Source: Candidatus Protochlamydia amoebophila UWE25 (GTDB taxonomy: Bacteria > Chlamydiota > Chlamydiia > Chlamydiales > Parachlamydiaceae). From it: a stretch of 64,000 nucleotides of DNA. The DNA lies in NCBI RefSeq assembly GCF_000011565.2, contig NC_005861.2, positions 620,001 to 684,000 on the forward strand, given 5' to 3'. A program made the position numbers and the translations under genes. Under the pieces are notes generated by a model that was not told where the DNA came from, searched no databases, and saw only the letters and a list, made by a program, of their open reading frames with translations. Shown one piece after another: positions 8,909 to 18,377 of this stretch (position 1 is the first letter of the stretch; each line of letters begins with the position of its first letter).

Positions 8909-9296
8909 TTGAAACGAGAAATATGTTACTATCGAAAGCCATATAATGAGGATGAATTAAGATGGCTACAGTATGTAGAGCTAAAATTTAGAGAAGCTAA
9001 AGAAGTCAGTATTCAAATTCAGCGATTGAATCCAAAAAGAGTGCAGCGAGAAGTTCATCGAGAAATGGAAAAAATAGAGGAAACGCCAAAGCCTTCAAAT
9101 TTAGCGCAAGACTATATGCGAGAAGAGATTGAGAAGAAAAAAAAGAGAAAAAAAAAGCATAAGCGCCGAAAAGCAGGCTCATAAAGATGAGCAATTTTCC
9201 CTCAAACAAGAAAAACGGAAAGAAAAACATCGTGGTCACTGCACTAAAAGGCAAACGCCTCTCGAAGATGGTCCACCCAGATTTGCTATTAACTGA
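8909..9296 (+). pseudogene. YjdF/DUF2992-like gene, 5'-truncated and frameshifted
   Basis: From 8909 the frame reads KREICYYRKPYNEDELRWLQ...EVSIQIQRLNPKRVQREVHREM, then a lysine-rich stretch. In an A-rich run near 9140-9165 the reading must shift to continue as SAEKQAHKDEQFSLKQEKRK and EKHRGH before a stop at 9296. The NPKRxQRE segment and the basic EKHRGH-type tail are typical of YjdF (in Firmicutes controlled by an azaaromatic riboswitch). The N-terminal half is missing and there is no convincing start. Confidence 0.55.
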
Positions 9297-9768
9297 AAAG
9301 CTTATCTATAAGCCATCTGGACTTGTCTTTCAGAATTCGAAAACAGAGGATGAAAGTGCAGACTATGGAGCTTCTGAATTCACCATAAACAATCAGTCTA
9401 TAAAATTTCGCATGGGAAAGATCACTTCGACATAAGTTGGACAATTTGTCACTTTTTGAAAACGCATAGATAGGGGTCCAATTTTGCCTTATGACTTTAA
9501 CGATTCTTTTGACTTCCTTGTAGTCAGCGTACGTGCTGAAAATCATCTTGGCCAATTTGTTTTTCCAAAAACTGTGCTCTGCGAAAAAGGGGTTGTATCT
9601 TGCAATGGAAAGAAAGGTAAGAGAGCTATACAAGTCTATCCTCCTTGGGATAAAACTGATAATTCTCGAGCTAAGAAAACGCAGATTTGGCAACTACAAT
9701 ATTTTATTAAATTTTCTGAACATAATTTTGATTTCTCACGCATGAGATATTTATTTGATATTGCTTAG
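9268..9768 (+). pseudogene. MepB family gene killed by two nonsense codons
   Basis: One continuous frame from ATG 9268 (MVHPDLLLTEKLIYKPSG) to 9768 (YLFDIA) parallels the intact MepB-like gene at 5318 along its full length. In-frame TAA at 9433-9435 replaces a Lys/Gln position and TGA at 9457-9459 replaces the Trp of the conserved GQFVTFWKR. No frameshift is needed, so inactivation looks recent. It is the rightmost gene of the tmRNA-associated island. Confidence 0.85.
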
Positions 9769-9958
9769 CGCTTAGCAAATCATTTTCTTTGTCATAATTT
9801 TAGTGTTTTCTTTACCAAAATGTCCCATTTCTTCCACCTTTGTGACAATGAGTTCGGAATATGACATTATTTCCTCAGTAAGTCACAGATGTCACAAGTG
9901 TCACGGAAATGTAGCGGGAAAAGTAAGAAAAACAAAATAGTTTTACGTTGGTTTCATT

Positions 9959-9987
9959 CAGTCTAGTGCGTAATTGAGCTTTACGCA
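9959..9987. repeat. inverted TGCGTAA/TTACGCA pair inside right island end
   Basis: CAGTCTAGTGCGTAA (9959-9973) repeats 6149-6163 exactly and is followed by TTACGCA at 9981-9987 in opposite orientation, about 85 bp from the tmRNA 3' end. Confidence 0.45.
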
Positions 9988-10032
9988 TTTAGAGTTTTCG
10001 ACAAGATTTCTGTGATATAATTCATTAAAAAT

Positions 10033-10064
10033 AAAAGGCTTCACTTGTAAAAGTAAAGCCTTTT
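10033..10064 (-). terminator. tmRNA terminator
   Basis: AAAAGGCTT-ACTT paired with AAGT-AAGCCTTTT around a short loop, followed on the minus strand by an A/T-rich tail with several U residues. It begins 8 nt after the tmRNA 3' end. Confidence 0.8.
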
Positions 10065-10071
10065 ATTTAAT

Positions 10072-10473
10072 TGGAGGTGGAGAGAATTGAACTCTCGTCC
10101 TTGGCAAATTACGAATTGACCACTACATGCTTATCGTTCTGTAAAATCCCTAACTCCTATGCAGAACGCAACAATCGAAGTTAGTTTGCTTCATTTAATC
10201 TTGAAAACTTTTCCCTAGAAGCGGCGAGAAAAAGAATTCATACCAAGAAAATGACGATAGATTCTAAAACCCTCGGTCCAGTTTCAGACTATCGGGCTAC
10301 CAAGACTGTTAGGTCTTACGCAGCTCTAGCAAAAGTCCCTTCCTGGAAGTCAACTTTTGCAATTTTATTGCTATTGTTAGCATTTATTGTTTTACCGGTT
10401 TTTTTAGGAGGCCAACCGATATCCTCCGCATGCAATCAATTTTTCACTTCCTAGTCGAAACCGTAACACCCCC
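10072..10473 (-). ncRNA. ssrA: transfer-messenger RNA (tmRNA)
   Basis: About 402 nt. The 5' end GGGGGTGTTACGGTTTCGAC pairs over 7 bp (one G-U) with CACCTCC at the 3' end, next to a normal T-arm (GAGAG, TTCAATT, CTCTC). The terminal CCA is not encoded. The tag frame is complement(10316..10381): GCT resume codon, 21 codons and TAA, giving a peptide that starts ANNSNKIAKVDF and ends EGTFARAA. tmRNA with SmpB rescues stalled ribosomes and marks products for proteolysis. It is a single-piece gene. The 3' end also serves as the right border of a genomic island. Confidence 0.97.
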
Positions 10474-11062
10474 GTAGTTGATATAGTTATTATAACAAAA
10501 TTGAAATGTTTTGAGAAGCATTTATTTTAGTCGGCATAAGCTTCAAAAAAAATTCTTACATTTTTTATATAGAGCTTTTTACCTTGGATAAATTCATTTA
10601 TTTGGTAGGATACCCTCAAGTATATCCCCTTGATTTTCCATTTACAAGGATAACTTTATAATTTCATCCTATTCAGGTTGAGAATCTACAACCATTTATA
10701 GGGCTATTTTTGAAGCTTTATTTTTTTTTATTTGATTAAATTAATATTCCTAAATTTTACCCAAAAGTTTAATGACTTAAAGCATTTAAACGATTAAAGT
10801 TTTAGCGATAGAAACAAAGAGCGGAGAAATTAAGCAAATTCTCATCTTGAATCTGTGTTTATTTCCCAATTTAGTTTAGGCGAAAAGTAAAAAAGTTCTT
10901 TTATCGTTAGATGCTTTAAACGGATTCGGTTTTTTATCCCCTAAAATACTAAAAAATATTAAGATGTTTAAAGATATTTTTATCGGAAGCACGAAATTTG
11001 CTAATTCGACAAATATTATGAACCCAGAAATTGCTGATAAAAAGAAATTATAAGAGTTATTT
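10474..11062. other. intergenic region before ileS with a small start-less frame
   Basis: AT-rich. It must hold the tmRNA promoter (leftward) and the ileS promoter (rightward), but no box is convincing. A frame open from about 10884 to 11052 reads SLDALNGFGFLSPKILKN and IFIGSTKFANSTNI before TAA, ending 10 nt before ileS; it lacks a usable start and I recognise no family. It may be a gene remnant or chance. Confidence 0.4.
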
Positions 11063-14000
11063 ATGTTCGAAGAAGTTTTGCAAGAGTCATTTGACGAAAG
11101 GGAAAAAAAAGTCTTGAAATTTTGGCAAGAGGGCCAGCTATTTGAAAGATCTGTCGAAAATAGAAAGGGTCAGCCTTTGTTTACTTTTTATGATGGGCCT
11201 CCTTTTGCCACGGGACTTCCTCATTATGGACATATTTTAGCAGGGACAATCAAAGATGTCGTCTTGCGTTATAAAACGATGAAAGGCTTTTGCGCTCCCA
11301 GGCGTTTTGGGTGGGATTGTCATGGACTTCCAGTTGAGAATGAAATTGAGAAAACGTTTGGACTTTCAGGAGCCAAGTCGATTGAAGAATTTGGGATTGC
11401 TAAATTCAATGAAGAATGTCGAAACATCGTCTTACGTTATACAGAGGAATGGAAATTCACTGTTAATCGCATGGGACGTTGGGTTGATTTTAATCAAACT
11501 TATCGAACAATGGATCTTCCTTTCATGGAATCTGTATGGTGGGTATTTAAACAACTATACGCTAAAGGCCTTGTTTACGAAGGGTTAAAAGTGATGCCTT
11601 TCTCAGCAAAGCTGGGCACACCTCTGTCCAATTTTGAAGCTTCGGAAAACTATAAAGAGGTTGATGATCCTTCTTTAACTGTGGCATTTCAATCAAGGGA
11701 TAATTCTAATACCTATTTTCTTGCTTGGACAACGACTCCTTGGACATTAGTTTCTAATTTAGCTTTAATGGTGAGTCCCATGATCGAATACGCAGAAGTG
11801 CAAGATCATGTTTCTAAGCGAAACTACATTTTAGCAACAGAGCGACTCAAGGGATATTATAAAGATTCTGGAGAATACACAATCGTTCGTAAATTTCCTG
11901 GTAGTGAACTTGAAGGACAACACTATATACCTTTATTTGACTATTTTAATGATAGGGCTCATTCGGGAGCTTTTAAGATTATTTTGGAAGATTCTATTTC
12001 TGTTGAAGAAGGCACAGGAATTGTTCAAACCGCTCCAGCCTTTGGAGAAATAGACTTTTATGCTTGTCAAAAAGCCGGAATTGATCCTGTTTGCCCTGTC
12101 GATAACAACGGACAGTTTACAGATGAAATACCAGAATATAAGGGAATATTTGTTAAAGAGGCAGATAAAGACATTATCAAGCGTTTAAAGCAACAAGCAA
12201 AAGTGATTCATCAAGGAACTTGCCATCACCGCTATCCTTTTTGTCCTCGTTCAGATACACCATTAATTTATAAAACTGTTCGAACTTGGTTTGTGGCCGT
12301 TGAAAAAATTAAGGATCGTTTGCTTGCAGCTAATAGCCAAATTCATTGGACACCAGAACATATTCAGTATGGCCGTTTTGGTAAATGGTTAGAAGGAGCA
12401 CGTGATTGGGCAATTAGCCGCAATCGTTATTGGGGAACACCTATTCCTCTTTGGCGTGCTCAAGATGGTGAAATCCATGTTGTGGGAAGCATTGAAGAAC
12501 TCAAACAATTGACAGGAAACCCATTGACCGATTTACATCGCCATTTTATCGATGAGATGTCTTTTGAAAAAAATGGAAAGACTTTTAAGCGAATCCCAGA
12601 AGTTTTTGATTGTTGGTTTGAATCAGGTTCCATGCCTTATGCTCAGAATCACTATCCTTTTGAAAATCGAGAGTTATTTGAGCAAAATTTTCCTGCCGAT
12701 TTTATTGCGGAAGGTTTAGATCAAACGCGTGGATGGTTTTATACTTTAACAGTTTTGTCAGCCGCATTATTTGATCAACCTGCAATGAAAAATGTCATTG
12801 TGAATGGACTAATTTTAGCAGAAAATGGAGCTAAGATGTCTAAGCGGCTAAAAAATTATCCGGATCCGGCAGAAGTAATTCAGCAATATGGAGCTGATGC
12901 TATTCGACTTTACATGTTACATAGCCCTGCTGTTAAAGCGGATGATCTTTCATTTTCAAAAAGCGGAGTTGAATTAGTACTTCGCCAAATTCTCTTACCA
13001 CTTTGGAATGCTTATACATTCTTTCTAACTTATGCAAGAATTTACAATTGGAAGCCAGGTAAGTTAGTTCAAAAGCCTGAACTGGCAATTGATCAATGGA
13101 TTATTTCGCTCCTTAACAAACTTGTGCATGAAGTTGAACAGGGGATGGATGATTATGATTTATCCCGCTCGGTTGAACCCTTTGTAAATTTTGTCGATCA
13201 GTTAACAAATTGGTATATCCGACGCTCTCGCCGCCGTTTTTGGGACGATAAAGAAAGTCCGAACCGTACTCAAGCTTTTGAAACGTTATACTATGTTTTG
13301 ATTGAGTTGACCAAAATTTCAGCTCCTTACGTTCCATTTATCAGTGAAGCTATTTATCAAAATTTACGTTCTTGTGACATGCCAGAATCTGTTCATTTAT
13401 GTGATTTTCCCCATTATCAGCAATTGAGTCGACATGAAAAATTGGAAGCTGAAATGGAGGCTGTTCAAGTCACAGTTAGCTTAGGTCATGCGCTTCGTAA
13501 AGAGCATAAATTAAAAGTTCGTCAGCCGTTAGCGACAGCACAATTAGCATCTGCTGATCCGAAAGTTTTAGATTTTTTAAAAGAGCAACAACATCTTATC
13601 AGCGAAGAACTCAATGTAAAAGAGATTACTTTCAGTTCCAATGAAAAAGATTTTGTCAGTTTGAAAGCTAAACCAAACTTTCGAGTACTTGGCAAAAAAG
13701 TTGGAAAATTAATGAAACTTGCACAATTAACGATTGAACAATTTGGGCAAAAAGAGCTCACCGAACTTCTTAATCATCGATCTGTTGAAATTATCCTTGA
13801 AGGGCACCCAGTCTTATTGACATCAGAAGATGTCCAAGTGGAAAGAATTGTGCGAGAAGGAATTATTGCGGCAAATCAAGGGACTATTACGATAGCGTTG
13901 AATACAAATTTGAATAAAGAGCTCCTTTTAGAAGGATTAGCGCGAGAAATTGTGAATAAGGTCAATACGATGCGTCGAGAAGCTAATTTTGCTGTCACGG

Positions 14001-14179
14001 ATCGCATTCAACTTTATATGCAAACAACCACACGAGTAATAGAATGCTTTGATCAGTATAAAAATTATATCTGTCAAGAAGTGTTAGCGACTGATGTTCA
14101 ATTTGGCCCCTATGAAGGGACTGATTGGGATCTTAATGGAGAACCTACAAAAATAATAATTAAAAAATCTGAATATTAA
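11063..14179 (+). CDS. ileS: isoleucyl-tRNA synthetase
   Basis: 1038 aa class I synthetase charging tRNA-Ile. The first signature HYGH is at residues 54-57 (GLPHYGHILAG) and the KMSKS-type loop KMSKR at about 591-595. The length and C-terminal extension correspond to the eukaryote-like IleRS group present in chlamydiae, the group usually insensitive to mupirocin. The start ATG is 11 nt after an upstream stop with a weak AAGAG. In chlamydiae ileS is followed by lepB, as here, although lepB is on the opposite strand with one small gene in between. Confidence 0.97.
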   Translation: MFEEVLQESFDEREKKVLKFWQEGQLFERSVENRKGQPLFTFYDGPPFATGLPHYGHILAGTIKDVVLRYKTMKGFCAPRRFGWDCHGLPVENEIEKTFGLSGAKSIEEFGIAKFNEECRNIVLRYTEEWKFTVNRMGRWVDFNQTYRTMDLPFMESVWWVFKQLYAKGLVYEGLKVMPFSAKLGTPLSNFEASENYKEVDDPSLTVAFQSRDNSNTYFLAWTTTPWTLVSNLALMVSPMIEYAEVQDHVSKRNYILATERLKGYYKDSGEYTIVRKFPGSELEGQHYIPLFDYFNDRAHSGAFKIILEDSISVEEGTGIVQTAPAFGEIDFYACQKAGIDPVCPVDNNGQFTDEIPEYKGIFVKEADKDIIKRLKQQAKVIHQGTCHHRYPFCPRSDTPLIYKTVRTWFVAVEKIKDRLLAANSQIHWTPEHIQYGRFGKWLEGARDWAISRNRYWGTPIPLWRAQDGEIHVVGSIEELKQLTGNPLTDLHRHFIDEMSFEKNGKTFKRIPEVFDCWFESGSMPYAQNHYPFENRELFEQNFPADFIAEGLDQTRGWFYTLTVLSAALFDQPAMKNVIVNGLILAENGAKMSKRLKNYPDPAEVIQQYGADAIRLYMLHSPAVKADDLSFSKSGVELVLRQILLPLWNAYTFFLTYARIYNWKPGKLVQKPELAIDQWIISLLNKLVHEVEQGMDDYDLSRSVEPFVNFVDQLTNWYIRRSRRRFWDDKESPNRTQAFETLYYVLIELTKISAPYVPFISEAIYQNLRSCDMPESVHLCDFPHYQQLSRHEKLEAEMEAVQVTVSLGHALRKEHKLKVRQPLATAQLASADPKVLDFLKEQQHLISEELNVKEITFSSNEKDFVSLKAKPNFRVLGKKVGKLMKLAQLTIEQFGQKELTELLNHRSVEIILEGHPVLLTSEDVQVERIVREGIIAANQGTITIALNTNLNKELLLEGLAREIVNKVNTMRREANFAVTDRIQLYMQTTTRVIECFDQYKNYICQEVLATDVQFGPYEGTDWDLNGEPTKIIIKKSEY

Positions 14180-14201
14180 TTTAACAAATTGGTTGCCTTA
14201 A

Positions 14202-14222
14202 AACGCCGAAATTTTCGGCGTT
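14202..14222 (+). terminator. hairpin behind ileS
   Basis: AACGCCGAAA and TTTCGGCGTT form a nearly perfect GC-containing stem 22 nt after the ileS stop. The following sequence is A/T-rich but lacks a clean U-run. Confidence 0.6.
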
Positions 14223-14305
14223 AATACTAATAACATTTTAGTGTGTTAATAAAAAAACTGAATGATAAGTGATGACTAAATTCAGTATTTGTAAAAAGGG
14301 GAATT

Positions 14306-14530
14306 ATGAATACATTAACAGCTGAAGAGGCAAGACAAAACTTGTCTGGACTTATTGCAATCGCTCAGCAAGATAATATTCAATTTAAAATTACATCTGA
14401 AGAAGGGACGGTCATTATTTTATCGGAAGAAACCTACCAGAACCTACTTGTTACCTTAGAGCTTTTGTCAACTCCTGGTCTTATGAATAGCTTTAAATGC
14501 TATCAGCAACCTTCTGAAGTTGCTTCTTAA
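14306..14530 (+). CDS. Phd/YefM-like antitoxin, orphan
   Basis: 74 aa. MNTLTAEEARQNLSGLIAIAQQDN and VIILSEETYQNLL match the N-terminal DNA-binding half of YefM/Phd antitoxins (residues 1-50), with a shorter than usual C-terminal toxin-binding tail. GGGG precedes the ATG by a few bases. No RelE/YoeB or Doc toxin frame lies next to it, so it is a solitary antitoxin or regulator. Confidence 0.72.
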   Translation: MNTLTAEEARQNLSGLIAIAQQDNIQFKITSEEGTVIILSEETYQNLLVTLELLSTPGLMNSFKCYQQPSEVAS

Positions 14531-14711
14531 ATTTATGCTGAATGGCAAATGGTCATTCAGCATCCATACTTGAATTCCGAATCTTTTGCTGAAAATGTAA
14601 ATTTTCATGGCCTTCACCATTATCTTTGAATTTATTTGCTCAAGAAAGATAGAATAAAAAAGATAGAATAAATCTGTGAACTTTAAAAAAATTTCCCATA
14701 TCTTGTCAATT

Positions 14712-16622
14712 TCATCCTAATTTTTTGAACACAGATTTTGTTCGGCTATGATGACGAAATAACCACCAGGCTAATCCGATCAAGCTCGCTAAACCCCAAA
14801 CAATTAGTCTTGGAAATGTAAAAAGAGGATAAGGTTTTTGATTTGGGAAACCCCAGCGATCGCCTGGAGGCCAAAGAATAAGAGAGGGAGCACCTTGTAA
14901 ATTTGCTTGCGGAATCGGGCCAAAAAAACGGCTATCTTGACTCATGGCGTGGTTATCACCCAAAACGAGATAATGATTTTGAGGGATTTTTAATCCAAAT
15001 GTACGAATAAACTCTTTATCCAATTCACCAGAAGAGGTTAAAGGAGGTCCATAGTCTTTAAAAGCAATATAAGGGTTTGCTTCAGTAGATTTTTCCTCAC
15101 GATTTTTTTCTGTTTGATGAAAATTTTGTAAAACTGAATCTTCTTTATCCAAAACTTTTCCACCCATAGCATATAAATCGCCTTCTCGAAAATACACATA
15201 TCTATTAGGAAAAAAAGCTTGTTTAGCTTGATTAGGCTCTACTTGATTATTCATCTCAATACCGATATTAAATAGCTTTTGGACGTTATTGGGTGTGAAA
15301 TCATAAAGAGGATGATTAGAGGGCAGTGTTGTGGAAATACCACCCCAATGAATCTGCTGAGCTTTTCCATAATAAAATTCATATGTTCCGTTAGGAACAT
15401 TGGGAAACGAAGGACTGTGTTGAGAAGGAGATTTCTGATTTTCAACTCGATAAGGTACTCCTTTTTCATTTTGAACATGAAAACGGCAGGTGTACATATT
15501 ATCCATAAGAGCTTTCAAATGTTTTTCTTCAAGAGGAATTAATGTGGTAAAACCTTCAATTGATGGTCCATAAAAATCTGAAAGAATGGGTAAAGGATAA
15601 CTAAGGCTAGGAGTATGTCTTAACTCTAAGTAAAGAATTCCTTCTCCAAAATCTTTTAAAGAAAATGTTGTAAACTTTTCTATCTGATCTTTTGTCAATA
15701 ATCTTGCGATGGCGATGTTGCGAATTCCCCATAAATCACTATAAGTTTCAATAGAGCGGTGTGCTTTTTTCTGAGCAAGAGGATTGTCTTTAATCCATTC
15801 TCTACCATTGAATACCTCTCCTGCAATAGATTGACGCATAAAACGATAACGTCCAACATTTAGAGAGAAATGGCCGAATGCGACTTGATTAATCATTTTC
15901 AGTTGGGAATCTTGAGTATAAGCTCGCTTGCCTTCAAAGTTTGTAAAAGGAATATGATCTAGTTTTGAGAGATAGGGACTATCTCGTAATTCTTTTAAAT
16001 CATTGCCATCTTGATCTATCCCATAAATTTTACCTCCGTAAAAATACAAAATATCTCCAGGTTTACCCATGCACCTTTTGATATAACGTTTGGTATAAGG
16101 AAAAATAGTCATGAAGGTAGAGTCAGAATCGAGATGAGAAATTCCATCACCAGACCAAATTACCACACTTGTTCTTTGGACAAGGTTTGGATCAAAATAA
16201 AAATGATTAGTCTCCAATGGTATATTTAAACCAAAGGCTGTTTTTGTGACAGAGAGATGGTCTTGTTCTTTAAAAGTTGGGCGCATAGAACCGGTGGGGA
16301 TTTCATAAAGCTCGAACCACATTTGACGAACTACAACGGCAATTAATAATGCAATAAAAATGGCTAAACCAATTTCCCAAGTATAATCTAGAAAGCTCTT
16401 TTTAAAATGTATTTGAGTAAATTTTTCAGCTTCTTTAGCGAAAGCATCTGCTTTTAATCGATCTTCTTTTTGAATGACTTTGTCAAGGGATTCTAAGAGA
16501 GTTTCAAAATGAATTAAATGATCTGCAGAGAGTTGCTTTCGTTTTTTCTGATAAAAAGTATAGGAAGTTTTTAATATTTGGTGAGATTTCGCTAAGGAAT
16601 AAGGGCGAGGTTTACTAAACAT
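14712..16622 (-). CDS. lepB: signal peptidase I, long chlamydial form
   Basis: 636 aa from the ATG at 16622; the frame extends to a TTG at 16676 but MFSKPRPYSLAKSHQILKTSY corresponds better to the chlamydial N-terminus. One N-terminal membrane segment (LAIFIALLIAVVV, about residues 85-97) precedes the catalytic serine in IPTGSMRP (S112). The lysine region is YTKRYIKRCMGKPGD, and box D/E is NHYLVLGDNHAMSQDSRFFGPIP near the C-terminus, followed by a second membrane segment (LIVWGLASLIGLAWWLF). The enzyme removes signal peptides of exported proteins. About 300 residues inserted between the catalytic motifs are typical of chlamydial LepB and absent from E. coli. Confidence 0.94.
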   Translation of the reverse strand: MFSKPRPYSLAKSHQILKTSYTFYQKKRKQLSADHLIHFETLLESLDKVIQKEDRLKADAFAKEAEKFTQIHFKKSFLDYTWEIGLAIFIALLIAVVVRQMWFELYEIPTGSMRPTFKEQDHLSVTKTAFGLNIPLETNHFYFDPNLVQRTSVVIWSGDGISHLDSDSTFMTIFPYTKRYIKRCMGKPGDILYFYGGKIYGIDQDGNDLKELRDSPYLSKLDHIPFTNFEGKRAYTQDSQLKMINQVAFGHFSLNVGRYRFMRQSIAGEVFNGREWIKDNPLAQKKAHRSIETYSDLWGIRNIAIARLLTKDQIEKFTTFSLKDFGEGILYLELRHTPSLSYPLPILSDFYGPSIEGFTTLIPLEEKHLKALMDNMYTCRFHVQNEKGVPYRVENQKSPSQHSPSFPNVPNGTYEFYYGKAQQIHWGGISTTLPSNHPLYDFTPNNVQKLFNIGIEMNNQVEPNQAKQAFFPNRYVYFREGDLYAMGGKVLDKEDSVLQNFHQTEKNREEKSTEANPYIAFKDYGPPLTSSGELDKEFIRTFGLKIPQNHYLVLGDNHAMSQDSRFFGPIPQANLQGAPSLILWPPGDRWGFPNQKPYPLFTFPRLIVWGLASLIGLAWWLFRHHSRTKSVFKKLG

Positions 16623-17094
16623 ATTATTCGATTTGTGAAGTTTAAAACCCAAAGATGATAACCGATTCGCTAACAAATGACAATGTTATAAATTGAAGTT
16701 TAAAAAATATGTTTGCGTTTCGCAAAGTTTAATTTGGCCTCTTTTTTATGATTTTAATTGCTTGGTTATCAAAAAGTTAGGTTTCAAAAAGGTTTGTTAA
16801 ATACTTGTATGTGTTTTGTTTACCCTTTTTTAATAAAAGATTGAAATTAAGAGTGTTTTTTTGTGGAAAAAGTGTTTAAAACTGTCGATAAAAAATTTGT
16901 TTAATGAGTGAAATTTTTTTTCAAAAAATTTTCTTTTCAAAAAAAATATATGCGATAATTGAATTAATCAATTAATATTTAAAGGATTATGTAAATCAAA
17001 CGAAAGTTTGTTAGTGAACAGATTCCAAAAGCTGAGAAATATTTTTTTCGATGAAAAAATTGTTGATAAGTATACGCCAAATTAACCGCCCTGG
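16623..17094. other. AT-rich intergenic region upstream of lepB
   Basis: 472 bp, very AT-rich with many poly-T runs and no coding-like frame. It must contain the lepB promoter on the minus strand, but no -35/-10 pair stands out. Confidence 0.5.
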
Positions 17095-17832
17095 TCAAGG
17101 ATTTAAAGCAGGAAGAGGTGATTTTGGAGATATGAGCTGCGTACCAGAATCAATTATTCTAATTTTAGCTTTACCAATCACTCCATTGACTTGAAGCCAG
17201 TAAGGGAAATAAGAAGGATACTGCTGATTATCTACAGGTAAATAAATTTCGATTATTTTGCCTGATAGCTCACTTCCATCTTTAGGCCATCTGGTACGCC
17301 AAGCATTAAAGCGAACATCTTTAATGATCGAACCATTGACAATCATACGAGGTTGCCATACAGGTCTCCAATCCGGCCCAGAATTAGGCTTGGGTCCGAT
17401 TTTTTTACGGGCTTCTTGAGGAATAGGAGATAATTTCAAATTGAGAAGAGTCGATAAAAAATTATCAGCATCAGAAATCGCGTACCAATCATTTTTAGAA
17501 AAAGAGTAGTAACGAATCATACGTCCAGTTTGCAAATTAATTTCATACATCACCCAAGAAGTATTTCCTGGAGCATATTGTTCTACCCATTTTTTCCAGC
17601 TTAATTGCTTAGGTTTACGACAATCGGGAATCGCAATCTCTTCGATGGTAAGAATATCATCTTGTTTATCGTAGATATGCATGAGTGTATCAGTTTTATT
17701 TGAAGAAATAACAAGATAGTCTCCAGGCACCGCTCTTTGTAAATTTTTGCGTAACTGTAAAATTTCGCTAGCTAAAATCGGCTTCCAGCTTATCAATAAG
17801 CAGATTAGCGTTAAAAAGATTTTGTGAAGCAT
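17095..17832 (-). CDS. secreted conserved hypothetical protein
   Basis: 245 aa with a signal peptide (MLHKIFLTLICLLISWKPIL, cut probably after ILA-S). The mature part is soluble with Trp/Tyr-rich strands (WVMYEINLQTGRMIRYYSF, FNAWRTRWPKDGSELSGKIIEIYLP) and resembles no enzyme family I know. Following lepB in this orientation it occupies a place where chlamydiae have a conserved hypothetical gene. Envelope or periplasmic location is inferred from the leader only. Confidence 0.7.
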   Translation of the reverse strand: MLHKIFLTLICLLISWKPILASEILQLRKNLQRAVPGDYLVISSNKTDTLMHIYDKQDDILTIEEIAIPDCRKPKQLSWKKWVEQYAPGNTSWVMYEINLQTGRMIRYYSFSKNDWYAISDADNFLSTLLNLKLSPIPQEARKKIGPKPNSGPDWRPVWQPRMIVNGSIIKDVRFNAWRTRWPKDGSELSGKIIEIYLPVDNQQYPSYFPYWLQVNGVIGKAKIRIIDSGTQLISPKSPLPALNP

Positions 17833-18377
17833 TTTTATTCTCCATCTATGCCTGAAAGCTTTTATTTTAATAAAAGATTTGATTTATGATAAATTACCAG
17901 CAATAAAACAATAAAGCAATATAGTATACTAGTATTTTTAGTATAGGATTAATAAAAAATTCAAAAAGTTTGTGAGAGTGCCCCCTAATATTCATCTAAG
18001 AACGTACCTGAATTGAAAATATATTAAAAAATTCTCTACAAGTTTTTTGCGAGGGTTATTTATTTGAATTCTATCTAACATTTTAATTTATTTAGCTTTA
18101 AGGATAAAAATTTTAGGAATGGAAAATGGTAAAAAGTAAGGGAAACAAAAAATTGCTTTAGCAGTTGATTTTATTTTTAAATTTAACCCATTGTTTAAAA
18201 ACCGTAAAATATTCACATAGTGCTTAAGATAAAAAATTCAACCTCTGGATTAAAAAATCTTAACCTGCATATAAGTATGAGACATAAAATAATTTTAAGG
18301 CTTAGTTTTTATGAATCAATATTTTCTAGAAATGGTATAAGTAAGATGGCTTCCAATATTTCTCAAGGAGAATTTTT
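17833..18377. other. AT-rich intergenic region between divergent genes
   Basis: About 540 bp between divergently oriented secreted-protein genes. Short frames (for example from 18220) have no support; no tRNA or clear hairpin was found. Confidence 0.45.

Larger units (their letters stand above)
5999..10095. mobile_element. small genomic island integrated at the tmRNA 3' end
   Basis: The right boundary is the 3' end of the tmRNA gene. A 21-bp exact copy of tmRNA bases (10075-10095) is found at 6019-6039, preceded in both places by GCCTTTTAT from the tmRNA terminator. The 15-mer CAGTCTAGTGCGTAA also occurs just inside both ends (6149 and 9959). Content is accessory: NUDIX, broken GNAT, AbiE pair, broken YjdF-like gene and broken mepB copy. 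No integrase gene is left, so mobility now is unlikely. Inferred from direct repeats and content. Confidence 0.6.

Noticed and set aside
10251-10454. 67-codon plus-strand frame (MTIDSKTLGPVSDYRATK...)
   Set aside because: It lies entirely antisense within the tmRNA gene, whose pairing ends, tag frame and T-arm are all present on the minus strand.
16622-16676. lepB start at TTG 16676
   Set aside because: The 18 extra residues have no ribosome site; ATG 16622 gives the N-terminus expected for chlamydial LepB.
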